Source: Coix lacryma-jobi var. lacryma-jobi (taxonomy: Eukaryota; Streptophyta; Magnoliopsida; Poales; Poaceae). Taken from it: DNA of 64,000 nucleotides. The position numbers and the translations under genes were made by a program. The notes below the pieces were generated by a model that was not told the DNA's origin, did not search any database, and was given only the letters and a program-made list of their open reading frames with translations. Shown piece by piece: positions 10,354-22,195 of the stretch. Position 1 is the stretch's first letter. The number at the start of each line of letters is the position of its first letter. The stretch is taken from the NCBI GenBank assembly GCA_009763385.1, contig CM019826.1:95154848-95218847 (forward strand), read 5' to 3'.

Positions 10354-10379
10354 ATAAGGGGGTCGCCCGACCCCATTAT
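10354..10379. repeat. GGGGGTCG-CC-CGACCCC palindrome, LTR1
   Basis: The copy in LTR2 (16584-16609) is a perfect dyad with 12-base arms ATAAGGGGGTCG/CGACCCCCTTAT and CC at the centre. LTR1 has one arm slightly altered. In LTR3 (23813-23838) the centre has changed but 11-base arms remain. Two further copies lie lower in each of LTR1 and LTR2, including a perfect GGTCGGCCGACC at 16978-16989. Confidence 0.85.
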
Positions 10380-10881
10380 GGCCCCACTAGGGCTCTACCA
10401 AGTGGGGTCAACCATGCTAAGCTCCATTGTGAAGAAATGTGCCAAGGAAATCTGGTGGGACCCACATAATGGGGTCGCTCGAACCCCCTATGGGCCCACC
10501 AGGGTTCTGCCACGTGTCATGATCCATGTCAAGCCTCCCAAAGTGCTTCTCCACCCTTGGATCACAATTGTGCTTTCTCTCAACGGTGGAAGATGAAGTC
10601 ACATGGATCAACGGGCCCACAACAAAGCATCCAGAGTGGTCATGACACATTTCAACGTGTCAAACACCAAATGACAAGTGGGGACATCATCTATACATAC
10701 CAAGGTGGGGCCAAGCTATCATAGGGGGGTCGGCCGACCTAGGGGTTCCCCCTAGGTTCCTTCTCGTGGAAGCTAAGGTGCCTTCACGGTGAACTTAGCC
10801 CAAGGAACATCAGCCCTTCATCTTGAGGTGGTTACAATCCAACGGAGGAGAGGGCACGTCACGCGGATCGATGACGTGGCA

Positions 10882-10917
10882 GTGGAGTAGCCCCTACTCC
10901 ACCTCCACCTATAAATA
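10882..10917 (+). promoter_or_regulatory. core promoter of Athila LTR1
   Basis: A 9-base inverted repeat GTGGAGTAG/CTACTCCAC around CCC is followed by TATAAATA at 10910-10917. Just upstream (10870-10880) GATGACGTGGC contains an ACGT core of the G-box/bZIP type. In LTR2 (TATA 17161-17168) the inverted repeat is kept and extended while the ACGT core has mutated. Confidence 0.65.
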
Positions 10918-11875
10918 GAGGCCCTCCCCCTCTCATTTGGGACACCAAGTCACCAAGAGGCCAAGTGATGTGAAAGAATTAGAGTAGACACTATAGTTGT
11001 AGTTAGTGTGAGAGTTAGAGTTGAGTAGCAAGCTCTGCTTGGGTCTTCTGACGCTGTCTTCAGAAGAGTCTGGTATAGCTTTTATCTTTATCTTTCTACT
11101 TTTGTAAGACTTTACTTATAATACTAGTCTTTCTCTACTTTACTTAGTCATTACTTTGTGCAATATTATACCTGCTATAGTATTGTTGTGATTTACCTTA
11201 GTGTTTAGCCGTTATATAGTAGAGTGATTGGCCTGGCAACACGCCTGCAAATTATCATTGCTGGTAATACGGTATTCTAGTTAACCGTAAGTAGCTAGAG
11301 TAGTGAGAGACGGTGTAAGCGTGGTGCTTATACACGATCTCACCCTTGGTTATTGCCTGTCGCACGGATAGATAGAGGTAGCCAGCAGGTGGTGACAGCC
11401 CTGAATCTGGTCTCTGGAGTCCACCATGTGTTTATAGGCAGGATTTAAAGGATAAGGCTGAGCATGACGTTCCGACAGTAAGAGTCTCTGTGTTCCCTGT
11501 CCGCTCGTCGCCTAGTTTGCTTGTCGTGAGGCATCGTTCTACTGTGTTTCGTCTTTGCATTTGAGTTAAGTCATAGAAGTAGAGTTAGCATCATAGGAGT
11601 CCTATACTCTCTCGTTGTCCTCCCACCTAGCTACACTATTAGTTGTCCTACAGTTATCCTGGTGAACTTGTGTCATTACCTTCCTACCAAATTACCTTAC
11701 CCCTCTACACTAGTTAGTACCAAGTTGTGATAATCACGTAGACTCCTCTTATCATCTTTTTTCCTAGCCACCGCTTTCCCTTGGGATAAAATAAATAACG
11801 ATACCTTGGAATACTCCCGGGTGAAATGCTACAGCGGTAGACTCTGTGCGCTTGCGGAATTATCCAATAGACATA

Positions 11876-12134
11876 CTCCCTCCGTATCGCTTTTAGATGA
11901 CGTTTTGGACAAGGTTTGAGTCAAACATTGAGAATATAAATCATGAATAACTTTTAAATTATTGAGTTTAGAGATATAAAAATCATATAAATAAATTTGT
12001 CATGAAAAGTACTTTCATAAAAGTATACATATATCATTTTACAACAAATATTTTTAAAAATACAAGTGGTCAAAGTTGCACTTTGGAGACCGTGTCACTG
12101 TCCTAAACGTCATCTAAATGCGATACGGAGGGAG
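11876..12134. mobile_element. Stowaway MITE
   Basis: The 259 bp element has terminal inverted repeats of about 36 bp, beginning CTCCCTCCGTATCGCTTTTA and ending GATACGGAGGGAG. The TA target dinucleotide occurs at 11874-11875 and 12135-12136. LTR2 lacks it and reads straight across (CAATAGACATAAGAACTT), so insertion came after the tandem array formed. Confidence 0.95.
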
Positions 12135-12159
12135 TAAGAACTTACCCACAAGACACTTA

Positions 12160-12320
12160 TGGCGCCGTCGCTGAGGATAGACCTACCCCCTATTCTTAGT
12201 GGTGACGTTAAGAAGTGTCAACAAGTATTTCTGGAGCCGTTGTCGGGGATAGATTAAACTCTATTCTTCGTAGTGACGCTAAGAAATACCAACAAGCATT
12301 TCTGGCGCCGTTGCCGGGGA
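12160..12320 (+). repeat. serial primer-binding-site repeats at LTR1 end
   Basis: The functional site TGGCGCCGTTGCCGGGGA (Asp-tRNA type of Athila) is at 12303-12320, 8 bp past the LTR end. Two degenerate copies lie inside the LTR at 12160-12177 and 12232-12249, spaced 72 and 71 bp. The intervening sequence is itself repeated (TATTCTT, AGTGACG, AAGAA, CAACAAG). LTR2 has the same at 18150, 18222 and 18293; LTR3 has them at 25018 and 25090. Confidence 0.85.
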
Positions 12321-12440
12321 AAGCAAAGGCCTAGGAAATTTGTTAAGCAAGAGTCTTAGGATTACTACCAACATAGTATGAACTAGTCGTAGGGGCTTAC
12401 CCCTGCTCTTGTTTCTCGTTACTGTGAAGCAAGGCAGTGT

Positions 12441-13130
12441 ATGAGCGGTTTCCAATTGCAGAGCAACTTTTTTGAAAATCCTGAGGAGTTCTAGACGTCG
12501 TCTAGTTCCCCCTCAAAAGGTTATCTCGGAATCAGACCCGATCAAGGAAGGAGGTTCCGCACCACTACCTGAGGCAGCCATGGCCCAAAAGACGATCTCA
12601 GAGTACTCAGCTCCATCGGCTTCTAACGTAGCCACGGGACCGCAGTTCAACTTAGGAGACGCCACTTTTGAGCTCAAGCCTGCCCTTATCTACATGGTGA
12701 AAGCCAACCCGTTTTGTGGAAAGCCCCATGAGGATGCCAACGCCCATCTCCAACACTTCATGGAGGTGATTGGTACCTTCACCATCAAAGGAGTGTCGTC
12801 AGACGCCATCCGTCTCCGCCTCTTCCCATTCTCATTGCTGGCAAAGGCGAAGCAATGGTTCTACACCAACAAAGATGAAGCCACCACCTGGGAGAGATGC
12901 GCCAACGCATTCTTAAAGAAGTTCTTCCCGATGGGCAAAACCAACGCCCTGCGCAGAAAGATTTCTAGCTTCCAACAACAGATGGATGAGACGATTCCCG
13001 AAGCATGGGAACGTCTACAGGAGTACATTCGTGCCTGTCCTCATCATGGGATAGAAGATTGGCTCCTAATCCAAGGTTTTTACCATGGGCTAACTCAACT
13101 AGCCCGTAGTCATAGGGGCAATTATCACTA
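12441..13130 (+). pseudogene. gag: Athila gag, 5' part, int1
   Basis: The ATG at 12441 (MSGFQLQS) matches the start of the int2 gag at 18431. A deletion of about 11 bp near 12481 makes an early stop, so the long open stretch begins only at 12472. The capsid-like retrotransposon gag domain is clear: FELKPALIYMV, HLQHFMEVIGTFTIKGV, RLRLFPFSLLAKAKQWFY and PEAWERLQEYIR. It is cut at about 13107 and joined to non-coding DNA that in int2 lies at 21121, so the C-terminal gag, zinc knuckle and protease are lost. It cannot make particles itself. Confidence 0.85.
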
Positions 13131-13571
13131 GTGGTGGAGTGCTCATAGGGGCATGGGCAGGTCGCCCGACCCCCTATGCACCCTCCAGCACTTGGCCTTC
13201 TGCTATAAATACCAAGGCAATGAGAGCTCAACCATCACAACAATTTCCAGCTCAAGCTCCCAAAATTTCCACCCTCTAGTTATCCTCTAAATCTCTCAAG
13301 TAGTGGTGATAGTCTTTCTCAAGCTCATTCTCTAGTTAGTCATTCTAAAACCAAAAACACAAAAAGAGTTTCTTTCCCTTCATTTTGCATCATTAAGCTT
13401 GTTGCTATCTTGAGTTACTCTCTGCAAGAACGGATTGTGGAGTGTAACAACCCATAAGAATGGTTTGTGGAGGCAACCATGCCCCGCAAGGACTACTAAC
13501 ACTGGATGACTAACCGCTAACACTAATCTTTTGTTGTCCTAGTGTTGTTCTTGTGATTCCCTGTTGCAGAT
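13131..13571 (+). promoter_or_regulatory. putative internal promoter and leader of the env-like gene, int1
   Basis: A palindrome GGTCGCCCGACC (13160-13171) stands 33 bp before TATAAAT (13204-13210), as in the LTR promoter. An AC-rich leader follows. CTGTTGCAG just before the ATG at 13572 resembles a 3' splice site. The int2 copy (palindrome 21164-21175, TATA 21211-21217) keeps all of this. The alternatives are chance or a spliced env mRNA without its own promoter. Confidence 0.45.
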
Positions 13572-14980
13572 ATGAACCCATTCAAGTCCCTAACGAATAA
13601 GGCGAAGCGCGTTTTGAGCGGAAGCTCATCACGACACCCTCTTTCCACTGAGGAAGAGCATAGAAGTGAACCGATGGAGAGCTCCTACCATGGTGCCATT
13701 ACCGCACCCCCGACAAGAGTGAGAGATGATGAGAGCGGCCTCTCATTTAGGCCACAAGAATACCAGAAGTTTCTCTCACTCCGCGGGCGCATGTTCATGC
13801 ACACCAAAGTGTCGGACCCAGCTCTCCTCGACACATCAGGTATGACCACCGAACTTAACATTGCATTCTCTTTAACCGGATGGCAAGGCTTTTGGGTAGT
13901 TGATGAACTAGGAATAAAAATGCTTACTCTTGAATTCCTATGTTCATTGCAAGTAGTTAACAATGGAGTTTATTTCCGCATGTTCAACCAAGATTTTAAC
14001 TTAACATGAAGTGAACTCAATATAGTTTTGATGAAGCATGTTTCCTAGATTTGAACCATGCTACACGTAGATTTGATAAATCTGAATTTTGGGCTTCAAT
14101 AACTACTTTGCAAGATTGTTCCAATCCCATATCTGATGAAATCCATAACCCAACTTTAAGGTTTATCCATCGTTGGATGACCATCACTCTTTTTCCCCGT
14201 CTAGATGCACAACACATAAGCACTGAAGAACTAAGATTAATGTTTGCCTTAGTGAAGAAAATCCATGTTTCACCTGTAAAGCTCCTAGTTGAGTTTTGGC
14301 AAGGAGTGTTTGGTAGAGACGACTCTATTGAGTTCACCTCTCTCATCACTCGCATTGCCGAGTCTTTAAACCTGCTACATTCTCACCATGTAGAGCACCT
14401 GGACACACCAAGGGGTGTTCTCGGGGAAGCATTTTTTGTGCACGCTCATATGCTTAAGAGAGTACCACGAGGTGGTCTCAAAATGGTTTACCGCTGCCAT
14501 ACAACCGTAGTCCCGCTACCCAATAGCAGACTTCGGTTGCATATGGTCCACCATCTAACCATTAACTTGGACCGAGAGGCAGCACGTCGAAGTTTTGCAG
14601 GGATGGACAGAACTCGTACCAGGACACAAGCTGCACAGTTTGAACAAGGCGGCACATCATATGGTGCTAGGGGAGATGTAGAAGAAGGTGATGAGGCCAC
14701 ATCAAGCGCAATGCAGATTTCAAGTTCAGACGGACGGCCACCACGACCATCCCGCACTCAAAGTGTGTGATCCTCCTTCTCAGGAGATTTTCGCGGGATG
14801 CGTCAGCAACTAGATGAACTCACCAGCGGGATTGGAGAGCTGCGCATTGAACAAGGTATCACTAGAACTAACGCAGCTCAAAATAGAGAGTTTATACAAG
14901 CAATGCAGGATGAGGAAACCAGACAGTGGGCAGCTTGGTGGGCGCAATATCCACCACATCATCCACCACCAAGCTATTAG
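13572..14980 (+). pseudogene. Athila env-like ORF (ATHILA ORF-1 type), int1
   Basis: It begins MNPFKSLTNKAKRVLSGSSS after the internal TATA region. The middle (RRFDKSEFWASITTL, PTLRFIHRWMTITLFPR) resembles the plant ATHILA ORF-1 family found after pol in Athila elements, whose role is unknown. A TGA at 14007 is shared with int2 (likely from TGG). A 7 bp deletion relative to int2 follows near 14028. A second TGA at 14768 interrupts a frame that continues to 14980, ending in a proline- and histidine-rich tail. No convincing transmembrane segment is evident. The shared TGA shows both copies descend from one defective unit. Confidence 0.7.
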
Positions 14981-16390
14981 CAAAAAGCAAGCTTGGGGGA
15001 GGTTCCCTTCCCCACTAAGGTAAGTTTTTATTTATGCATTTGCATCTTTGTTTATTTATGCATTCCATGCATCTTTATTTTGTTATTAACAACAACAAAA
15101 ATATTTCTCTTCATGTATGTTTCATACATGTTTACTCTTTCTGGATATGATGAATAGTTGCTCTCTTAATCTAGTATCTACTCTACAACTTAATATTTCT
15201 CTGAGCATGGATCACTTAGCTCACATGAAACCATCATGAGCCTAAAACTTTGTGGGTAGCAAAAAGCTATAACTAAGTCTAAGTTGTTGTGAGATAAGAT
15301 ATAGCTAAGATAAGAGTTGGTATAATATTGTTTCCACCTGTTGAATTATCGAAGTTTTATTTTAAAATGGCGAAAAACTTTTCTATTCCTCAATGGTGAT
15401 GAAATTCCTACAACAGCCATATATATACCCTTTCATGACATAAGCCTTTCTATAAAAGCAACTTGCTTTGTGTTGAGTCTTGTCAAGTCTTGTTGACCCT
15501 TGTTGAGAGACTTATCATGCTCCCAAGATCAAGATCACGTACACTCCACATATACATGCCGCTTCTACACTGGAAGTGCGCAAAAACATGCCTTTCATGT
15601 CCACCAAATAAATACTCCATGTTCTAAAAGAATGATCTCTCTAGTTTAGTCTATTAGAAGAGACAAAGGCTATGCAAAAGTACGAGAATATATATATATA
15701 TATATATATATATGGACACATGAAGGTCCAAGGTATTGAAAAAAAAGAGAGAAAAAGAAAAAAAAAGAGATGAGCATGAAGAGCTCATGAATAAAAAGAG
15801 TTATGATAGCCATGTCTCAAAAGAATAAGTGTAAGGAAGAGATCATATCAACTAAAGGAGTATAAATATCATGTACCACACACACGCACATCTTTATCTA
15901 AGAGTATGAAACTTCTCTCCTTGGATCCAAGCTTTGACTTGACAACATATGCAAGGTAAGTATGCTACAACTTTTACCCTTACCAAGCTCTACATAGACC
16001 TTATTAGAACTAGGATGAAAAAGAAGGCAACTTTACACATATGCCTTGGTGAGGAACCATACACCATATGAGTGACATGAGAGTACCATATGAGGAACAT
16101 TAAGTTTCTTTGAAAAATGCAAAACCTCCGGTATGCAAACTTGTGTGAAGCAAGAAAAATGGTACTCAAATCAAAAGTTGTTCTATCTCTCAACCGCTCA
16201 AGACAAAGGAAAAGGCTATAAGCCCCATGGAGGACTAAGGTAATATGTGTGAGTTTTCAATATTGTTAACTTTTCCATTCAAAAGAGAAGTACTTTGTTG
16301 TATACATGATACTCTTGAAATGTTAAACATAGTAGCAACTCCTGATCCACCGAGGCTAAGTTTACTATTTGCTCGGGACGAGCAAAGGTT
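14981..16390 (+). other. Athila 3' non-coding region, int1
   Basis: It begins with a purine tract AAGCTTGGGGGAGG (14991) after the env-like stop, which resembles the terminal polypurine tract and could be a second plus-strand primer. No reading frame is recognised. A TA microsatellite (about 15689-15714) and an A/G-rich tract (15740-15770) follow. Int2 holds the same region at about 22190-23619 with a longer TA run (22911-22943). Confidence 0.7.
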
Positions 16391-16406
16391 AAGCTTGGGG
16401 GATTCT
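16391..16406 (+). other. polypurine tract before LTR2
   Basis: AAGCTTGGGGGATTCT directly precedes the LTR start at 16407. The identical tract precedes LTR3 (23620-23635). It primes plus-strand DNA synthesis. Confidence 0.85.
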
Positions 16407-18284
16407 TGTTGACGGTGGAATATTACCAAACTCATCCACCTAAAACCCCGTCAACAAGCTCGGTATTAAGGAAGAATAACATGATATGAACATACTTTTA
16501 CCAATAACCAGCTCCACTTGTATATGGAAGTATGTTTATGCAGATAATGAAGAAATGAGGCAAAGTGAGCTGGTGGGCCCTACATAAGGGGGTCGCCCGA
16601 CCCCCTTATGGCCCCACTAGGGCTCTACCAAGTGAGGTCAACCATGCTAAGCTCCAATGTGAAGAAATGTGCCAAGGAAATCTGGTGGGACCCACATAAG
16701 GGGGTCGTCTGACCCCCCTATGGGCCCACCAGGGTTCTGCCACGTGTCATGATTCATGTCAAGCCTGCCAAAGTGCTTCTCCACTCTTGGATCACAATTG
16801 TGCTTTCTCTCAACGGTGGAAGATGAAGTCACATGGATCAACGGGCCCACAACAAAGCATCCAAAGTGGTCATGACACATTTCAACGTGTCAAACACCAA
16901 ATGACAAGTGGGGACATCATCTACACATACCAAGGTGGGGCCAAGCTGTCATAGAGGGGTCGCCCAACCCCCCCATGGGTCGGCCGACCTAGGGGTGCCC
17001 CCCTAGGTGCCTTCTTGTGGAAGCTAAGGTGCGTTCACGGTGAATTAAGCCCAAGGAACATCAGCCCTTCATCTTGAGGTGGTTACAATCCAACGGAGGA
17101 GAGGACACGTCACCCGGATCGATGATGTGGCGGTGGAGTAGCCTCTACTCCACCTCCACCTATAAATAGAGGCCCTCCCCCTCTCATTTGGGACACCAAG
17201 TCACCAAGAGGCCAAGTGATGTGAAAGAATTAGAGTAGACACTATAGTTGTAGTTAGTGTGGGAGTTAGAGTTGAGTAGCAAGCTCTGCTTGGGTCTTCC
17301 GAAGCTATCTTCAGAAGAGTCTGGTATAGCTTTTATCTTTATCTTTCTACTTTTGTAAGACTTTACTTATAATACTAGTCTTTCTCTACTTTACTTAGTC
17401 ATTACTTTGTGCAATATTATACCTGCTATAGTATTGTTGTGATTTACCTTAGTGTTTAGACGTTATATAGTAGAGTGATTGGCCTGGGAACACGCCTGCA
17501 AATTATCATTGCCGGTAATACGGTATTCTAGTTAACCGTAAGTAGCTAGAGTAGTGAGAGACGGTGTAAGTGTGGTGCTTATACAAGATCTTACCCTTTG
17601 TTATTGCCTGTCGCACGGATAGATAGTGGTAGCCACCAGGTGGTGACAGCCCTGAATCTGGTCTCTGGAGTCCACAACGTGTTTATAGGCAGGATTTAAA
17701 GGATAAGGCTGAGCATGATGTTCCGACAGTAAGAGTCTCTGTGCTCCCTGTCCGCTCGTCGCCTAGTTTGCTTGTCGTGAGGCGTCATTCTACTGTGTTT
17801 CGTCTTTGCATTTGAGTTAAGTCATAGAAGTAGAGTTAGCATCATAGGAGTCCTATACTCTCTCGTTGTCCTCCCACCTAGCTACACTATTAGTTGTCCT
17901 ACAGTTATCCTGGTGAACTTGTGTCATTACCTTCCTACCAAATTACCTTACCCCTCTACACTAGTTAGTACCAAGTTGTGATAATCACGTAGACTCCTCT
18001 TATCATCATCTTTCCTAACCACTGCTTTCCCTTGGGATAAAATAAATAACAATACCTTGGAATACTCCCGGGTGAAATGCTACAGCGGTAGATTCTGTGC
18101 GCTTGCAGAATTATCCAATAGACATAAGAACTTACCCACAAGACACTTTTGGCGCCGTCACTGAGGATAGACCTACCCCCTATTCTTAGTGGTGACGTTA
18201 AGAAGTGTCAACAAGTATTTCTGGAGCCGTTGCCGGGGATAGATTAAACTCTATTCTTCGTAGTGACGCTAAGAAATACCAACA
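16407..18284 (+). mobile_element. Athila LTR2 (shared middle LTR)
   Basis: It is 1878 bp, TGTTGACGG to ATACCAACA. It serves as the 3' LTR of int1 and the 5' LTR of int2. The palindrome at 16584-16609 is perfect. The TATA box is at 17161-17168. It is followed by primer binding site TGGCGCCGTTGCCGGGGA at 18293-18310. Confidence 0.9.
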
Positions 18285-18430
18285 AGCATTTCTGGCGCCG
18301 TTGCCGGGGAAAGCAAAGGCCTAGGAAATTTGTTAAGCCAGAGTCTTAGGATTACTACCAACATAGTATGAACTAGTCGTAGGGGCTTACCCCTGCTCTT
18401 GTTTCACGTTACTGTGAAGCAAGGCAGTGT

Positions 18431-20488
18431 ATGAGCGGTTTCCAATTGCCGAGCAACTTTGTTGAAAATCCTGAAAAGCTTCTGAAGAGTTCTAGATGTC
18501 GTCTAGTTCACCATCAAAAGGTTATCTCGGAATCAGACCCGCTCAAGGAAGGAGGTTCCGCACCACTACCTGAGGCAGCCATGGCCCAAAAGACGATCTC
18601 GGAGTACTCAGCTCCATCGGATTCTAACGTAGCCACGGGACCGCAGTTCAACTTCGGAGATGCCACTTTTGAGCTCAAGCCTGCCCTTATCTACATGGTG
18701 CAAGCCAACCCGTTTTGTGGAAAGCCCCATGAGGATGCCAACGCCCATCTCCAACACTTCATGGAGGTGATTGGTACCTTCACCATCAAAGGAGTCTCGT
18801 TAGACGCCATCCGCCTCCGCCTCTTCCCATTCTCATTGCTGGCAAAGGCAAAGCAATGGTTCTACGCCAACAAAGATGAAGCCACCACCTGGGAGAGATG
18901 CGCCAACGCATTCTTAAAGAAGTTCTTCCCAATGGGCAAAACCAATGCCCTGCGCGGAAAGATTTCTAGCTTCCAACAACAGACGGATGAGACGATTCCC
19001 GAAGCATGGGAACGTCTACAGGAGTACATTCGTCCATGTCCTCATCATGGGATAGAAGATTGGCTCCTAATCCAAGGTTTTTACCATGGGCTAACTCAGC
19101 TAGCCCGTAGTCACCTTGATGCTGCAGCTGGAGGAGCGTTCCTTCAACACAATGTAAGAGATGCCAAGGATCTCATCGAAAAGATGGCGATCAACCAAGG
19201 ATGGAATGAAGAACGCACTCAGCCAAAGAAGAGAGGTATGCACACCATTCATGAGGTGGACGTGCTCTCTGCTAAGATGGATCTCCTAATGAGAAAGATA
19301 CATGAGAAATCAACCATCAAGAGAGATCACGAGGTCAACACCGCACAAGCAATCAAAGTTGATCCATGGTGCGAGGTGTGCGGCAAAGATGACCATTCGG
19401 GGAATAGCTGCCCCGAGACAAGGGAAGACGTGAACTTCATCAACAACAACAACAATGGGTACCGATCCCAACAACAAGGAGGATGGAATTCGCGCCCCTT
19501 CAACCAAGGTAACGGTTATAGCAATACTTTCAATAATGGCAATAATAACCAACCTTCTCTAAAAGATCCTGTCAATGGCCAACATAAAATCAATAATAGC
19601 ATCAATAAGAAACTTCTTGCCAATGATAAGATTCTTGAAAATCATTGTGAGAAAATGAACAGCTTTTCTTCTGCCGTTAAAAACCAACTGAGTTTTAACA
19701 AAATGCTAGAAACACAATTAGCTCAGTTAGCGGTCGCTGTCCCATCTTTTGAACAAGGTAGAATCCCATGGAAACCTGAGGATCCTATAGAAACTGTTAA
19801 GCTTGTCACAACGAGGTTCGGTAAGCCTTAGCTCCAATGCAATTGGGGCTATCTCCTTGATCCACCATTTATCACCAAGAAAGGAGATCCAGGCGAACCG
19901 ACGATCGAGTGCTGCATCGGGCCACAGACCTTCCGCAACGCCTTCTGCGACCTTGGATCAGGCGTAAATATCATGTCCAAGGTAACTTATGATAATTTGC
20001 TAGGAGGACCCTTGGTCCCTTCATTTGTTCGTTTGCAGATGGAGGATCAATCAGTACGATTCCCTAAGGGACTCGCATGGGACATCTTGGTGAAAGTCCA
20101 AGATGATTATGTCCCGACCGACTTTATCATCCTGGACATGGGAGCCAGTGATGATGTTCCCCTCATCTTGGGAAGGCTGTTCCTCTACACCACCAATGTC
20201 GTCATCTACGTAGGATCAGGCCAAATCCATTTCCAGTTTCCAGGGTGGAAGGTAAAATGTCAATTCAATGGTTATAAAACTAACAAACAGGTTAAGACGA
20301 ACCGGCCCCGAGGAAAACCACGTCGAAGGAACCGACCTCTGAAAGACAAGAACGCTGGGTACGACTACTACGCAGAAAATGACAAACCCACCGAACCACG
20401 ACCACAAGTAAAGCAGGTCTGGATGGAAAAGGAGGTGCCACCATCAACGTCCCCGTCTCGAGGACCGACCAAAGCACCCGAGAAATGA
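18431..20488 (+). pseudogene. gag-pro: Athila gag-protease, int2
   Basis: One frame runs from ATG 18431 to 20488 with a single TAG at 19829-19831. The gag part has the capsid-like domain (about residues 70-230) and a CCHC knuckle CEVCGKDDHSGNSC (about residues 316-329). A Q/N-rich linker follows. The protease part has the active-site motif CDLGSGVNIM (codon for D at about 19951) and, about 70 residues later, LILGRLFL. It ends in a basic tail. Compared with the two proteases of the 57-60 kb element, its N-terminal half resembles the first and its C-terminal half the second. No reverse transcriptase follows. Readthrough of the TAG is possible, but a simple mutation is more likely. Confidence 0.85.
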
Positions 20489-21578
20489 CCACGACGGAGA
20501 AGTCCGGCTCTAGGACTTAAAAACTTGGAGCCCTCGCCGAAAGGTAACTCGGTAGTTATCCATCTTTTCAATTTTTTAGTTTTACTTTTATTACGCATTT
20601 TCATGTTGCATTTTCCATTTTTTGAATTTGTGCCAAACTAGTTGCATATCATTAAATAAAACCTTGAGAAGATTCCACCATTAAAATTTGAGACAATTTA
20701 GAGTCATAAAGGGGTCGCCCGACCCCCTTGTGCCCCCTCTGTCATATGCCATGAGTGGGAGACAATGAAGTGACTCTAGTAGTGTTAAAAGAAAGGTGAA
20801 GAGTGGCATAGGGCAGGTCGCCCGACCCCCTAATGCACCCTTTGATCACTTCAGTGAAAACCATCCACCCTTTCTTAAAGTGCTTTAAAATAATGTGCAA
20901 GTGGAAGTGTCATATGCCATGAGTGGGAGACATAGAAATGACCTTAGTGGAGGAAAAAGGAAAGGAGTGGAGTGGCCTTTGGTCACTTCATTTCGCCTCG
21001 TCCTTTCTCTCTCACTACAAAGGAGCATCTTGCAAAAAAAGAATACACATAGTGAAGGGTACCCCTAATGTAGCCTTTGGTCACTTCTGTCTCCACCATT
21101 GTGCTTTACATCATGCCTAGTGCAATTATCACTAGTGGTGGAGTGCTCATAGGGGCATGGGCAGGTCGCCCGACCCCCTATGCACCCTCCAACACTTGAC
21201 GTTCCTCTGCTATAAATACCAAGGCAATGAGAGCTCAACCATCACAACAATTTCCAGCTCAAGCTCCCAAAATTTCCACCCTCTAGTTATCCTCTAAATC
21301 TCTCAAGTAGTGGTGATAGTCTTTCTCAAGCCCATTCTCTAGTTAGTCATTCTAAAACCAAAAACACAAAAAGAGTTTCTTTCCCTTCATTTTGCATCAT
21401 TAAGCTTGTTGCTATCTTGAGTTACTCTATGCAAGAACGGATTGTGGAGTGTAACAACCCATAAGAACGGTTTGTGGAGGCAACCATGCCCCGCAAGGAC
21501 TACTAACACTGGACGACTAACCACTAACGCTAATCTTTTGTTGTCCTAGTGTTGTTCTTGTGATTCCCTGCTGCAGAT
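20489..21578 (+). other. non-coding segment between protease and env-like gene, int2
   Basis: In place of pol there is AT-rich DNA with palindromes GGGGTCGCCCGACCCC at about 20711 and GGTCGCCCGACC at about 20816 and 21164, then TATAAAT at 21211. GAAAGGTAACTC near 20540 resembles a 5' splice site, and CTGCTGCAG just before 21579 a 3' splice site. An imperfect direct repeat (TGTCATATGCCATGAGTGGGAGACA) occurs near 20740 and 20909. Confidence 0.5.
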
Positions 21579-22195
21579 ATGAACCCATTCAAGTCCCTGA
21601 CGAAGAAGGCGAAGCGCGTTTTGAGCGGAAGCTCATCACGACACCCTCTTTCCACTGAGGAAGAGCATAGAAGTGAACCGATGGAGAGCTCCTACCATGG
21701 TGCCATTACCGTACCCCCGACAAGAGTGAGAGACGATGAGAGCGGCCTCTCATTTACGCCATAAGAATACCAGAAGTTTCTCTCACTCCGCGGGCGCATG
21801 TTCATGCACACCAAAGTGCTGGACCCAGCTCTCCTCGACACATCAGGTATGACCACCGAACTTAACATTGCATTCTCTTTAACCGGATGGCAAGGCTTTT
21901 GGGTAGTTGACGAACTAGGAATAAAAATGCTTACTCTTGAATTCCTATGTTCATTGCAAGTAGTTAACAATGGAGTTTATTTCCGCATGTTCAACCAAGA
22001 TTTTAACTTAACATGAAGTGAACTCAATATAGCCCTTGGTTTTGATGAAGCATGTTTCCTAGATTTGAACCATGCTACACGTAGATTTGATAAATCTGAA
22101 TTTTGGGCTTCAATAACTACTTTGCGAGATTGTTCCAATCCCATGTCTGATGAAAGCCATAACCCAACTTTAAGGTTTATCCACCGTTGGAGGTT
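21579..22195 (+). pseudogene. Athila env-like ORF, truncated, int2
   Basis: It begins as in int1 (MNPFKSLTKKAKRVLSG). A TAA at 21762 replaces a CAA-type codon of int1, and the TGA before AGTGAACTC is shared with int1. The frame then runs on to PTLRFIHRW, where a deletion of about 820 bp (equivalent of 14177-15000) joins it to the 3' non-coding region. Only the first part of the ATHILA ORF-1-like domain remains. Confidence 0.7.

Larger units (their letters stand above)
10177..12294 (+). mobile_element. Athila LTR1
   Basis: It runs TGTTGACGG to ATACCAACA. Without the MITE it is about 1.86 kb, matching LTR2. It carries palindromes at 10354-10379 and 10882-10902, a TATA box at 10910, and two primer-site-like copies inside its end. 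Confidence 0.9.
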
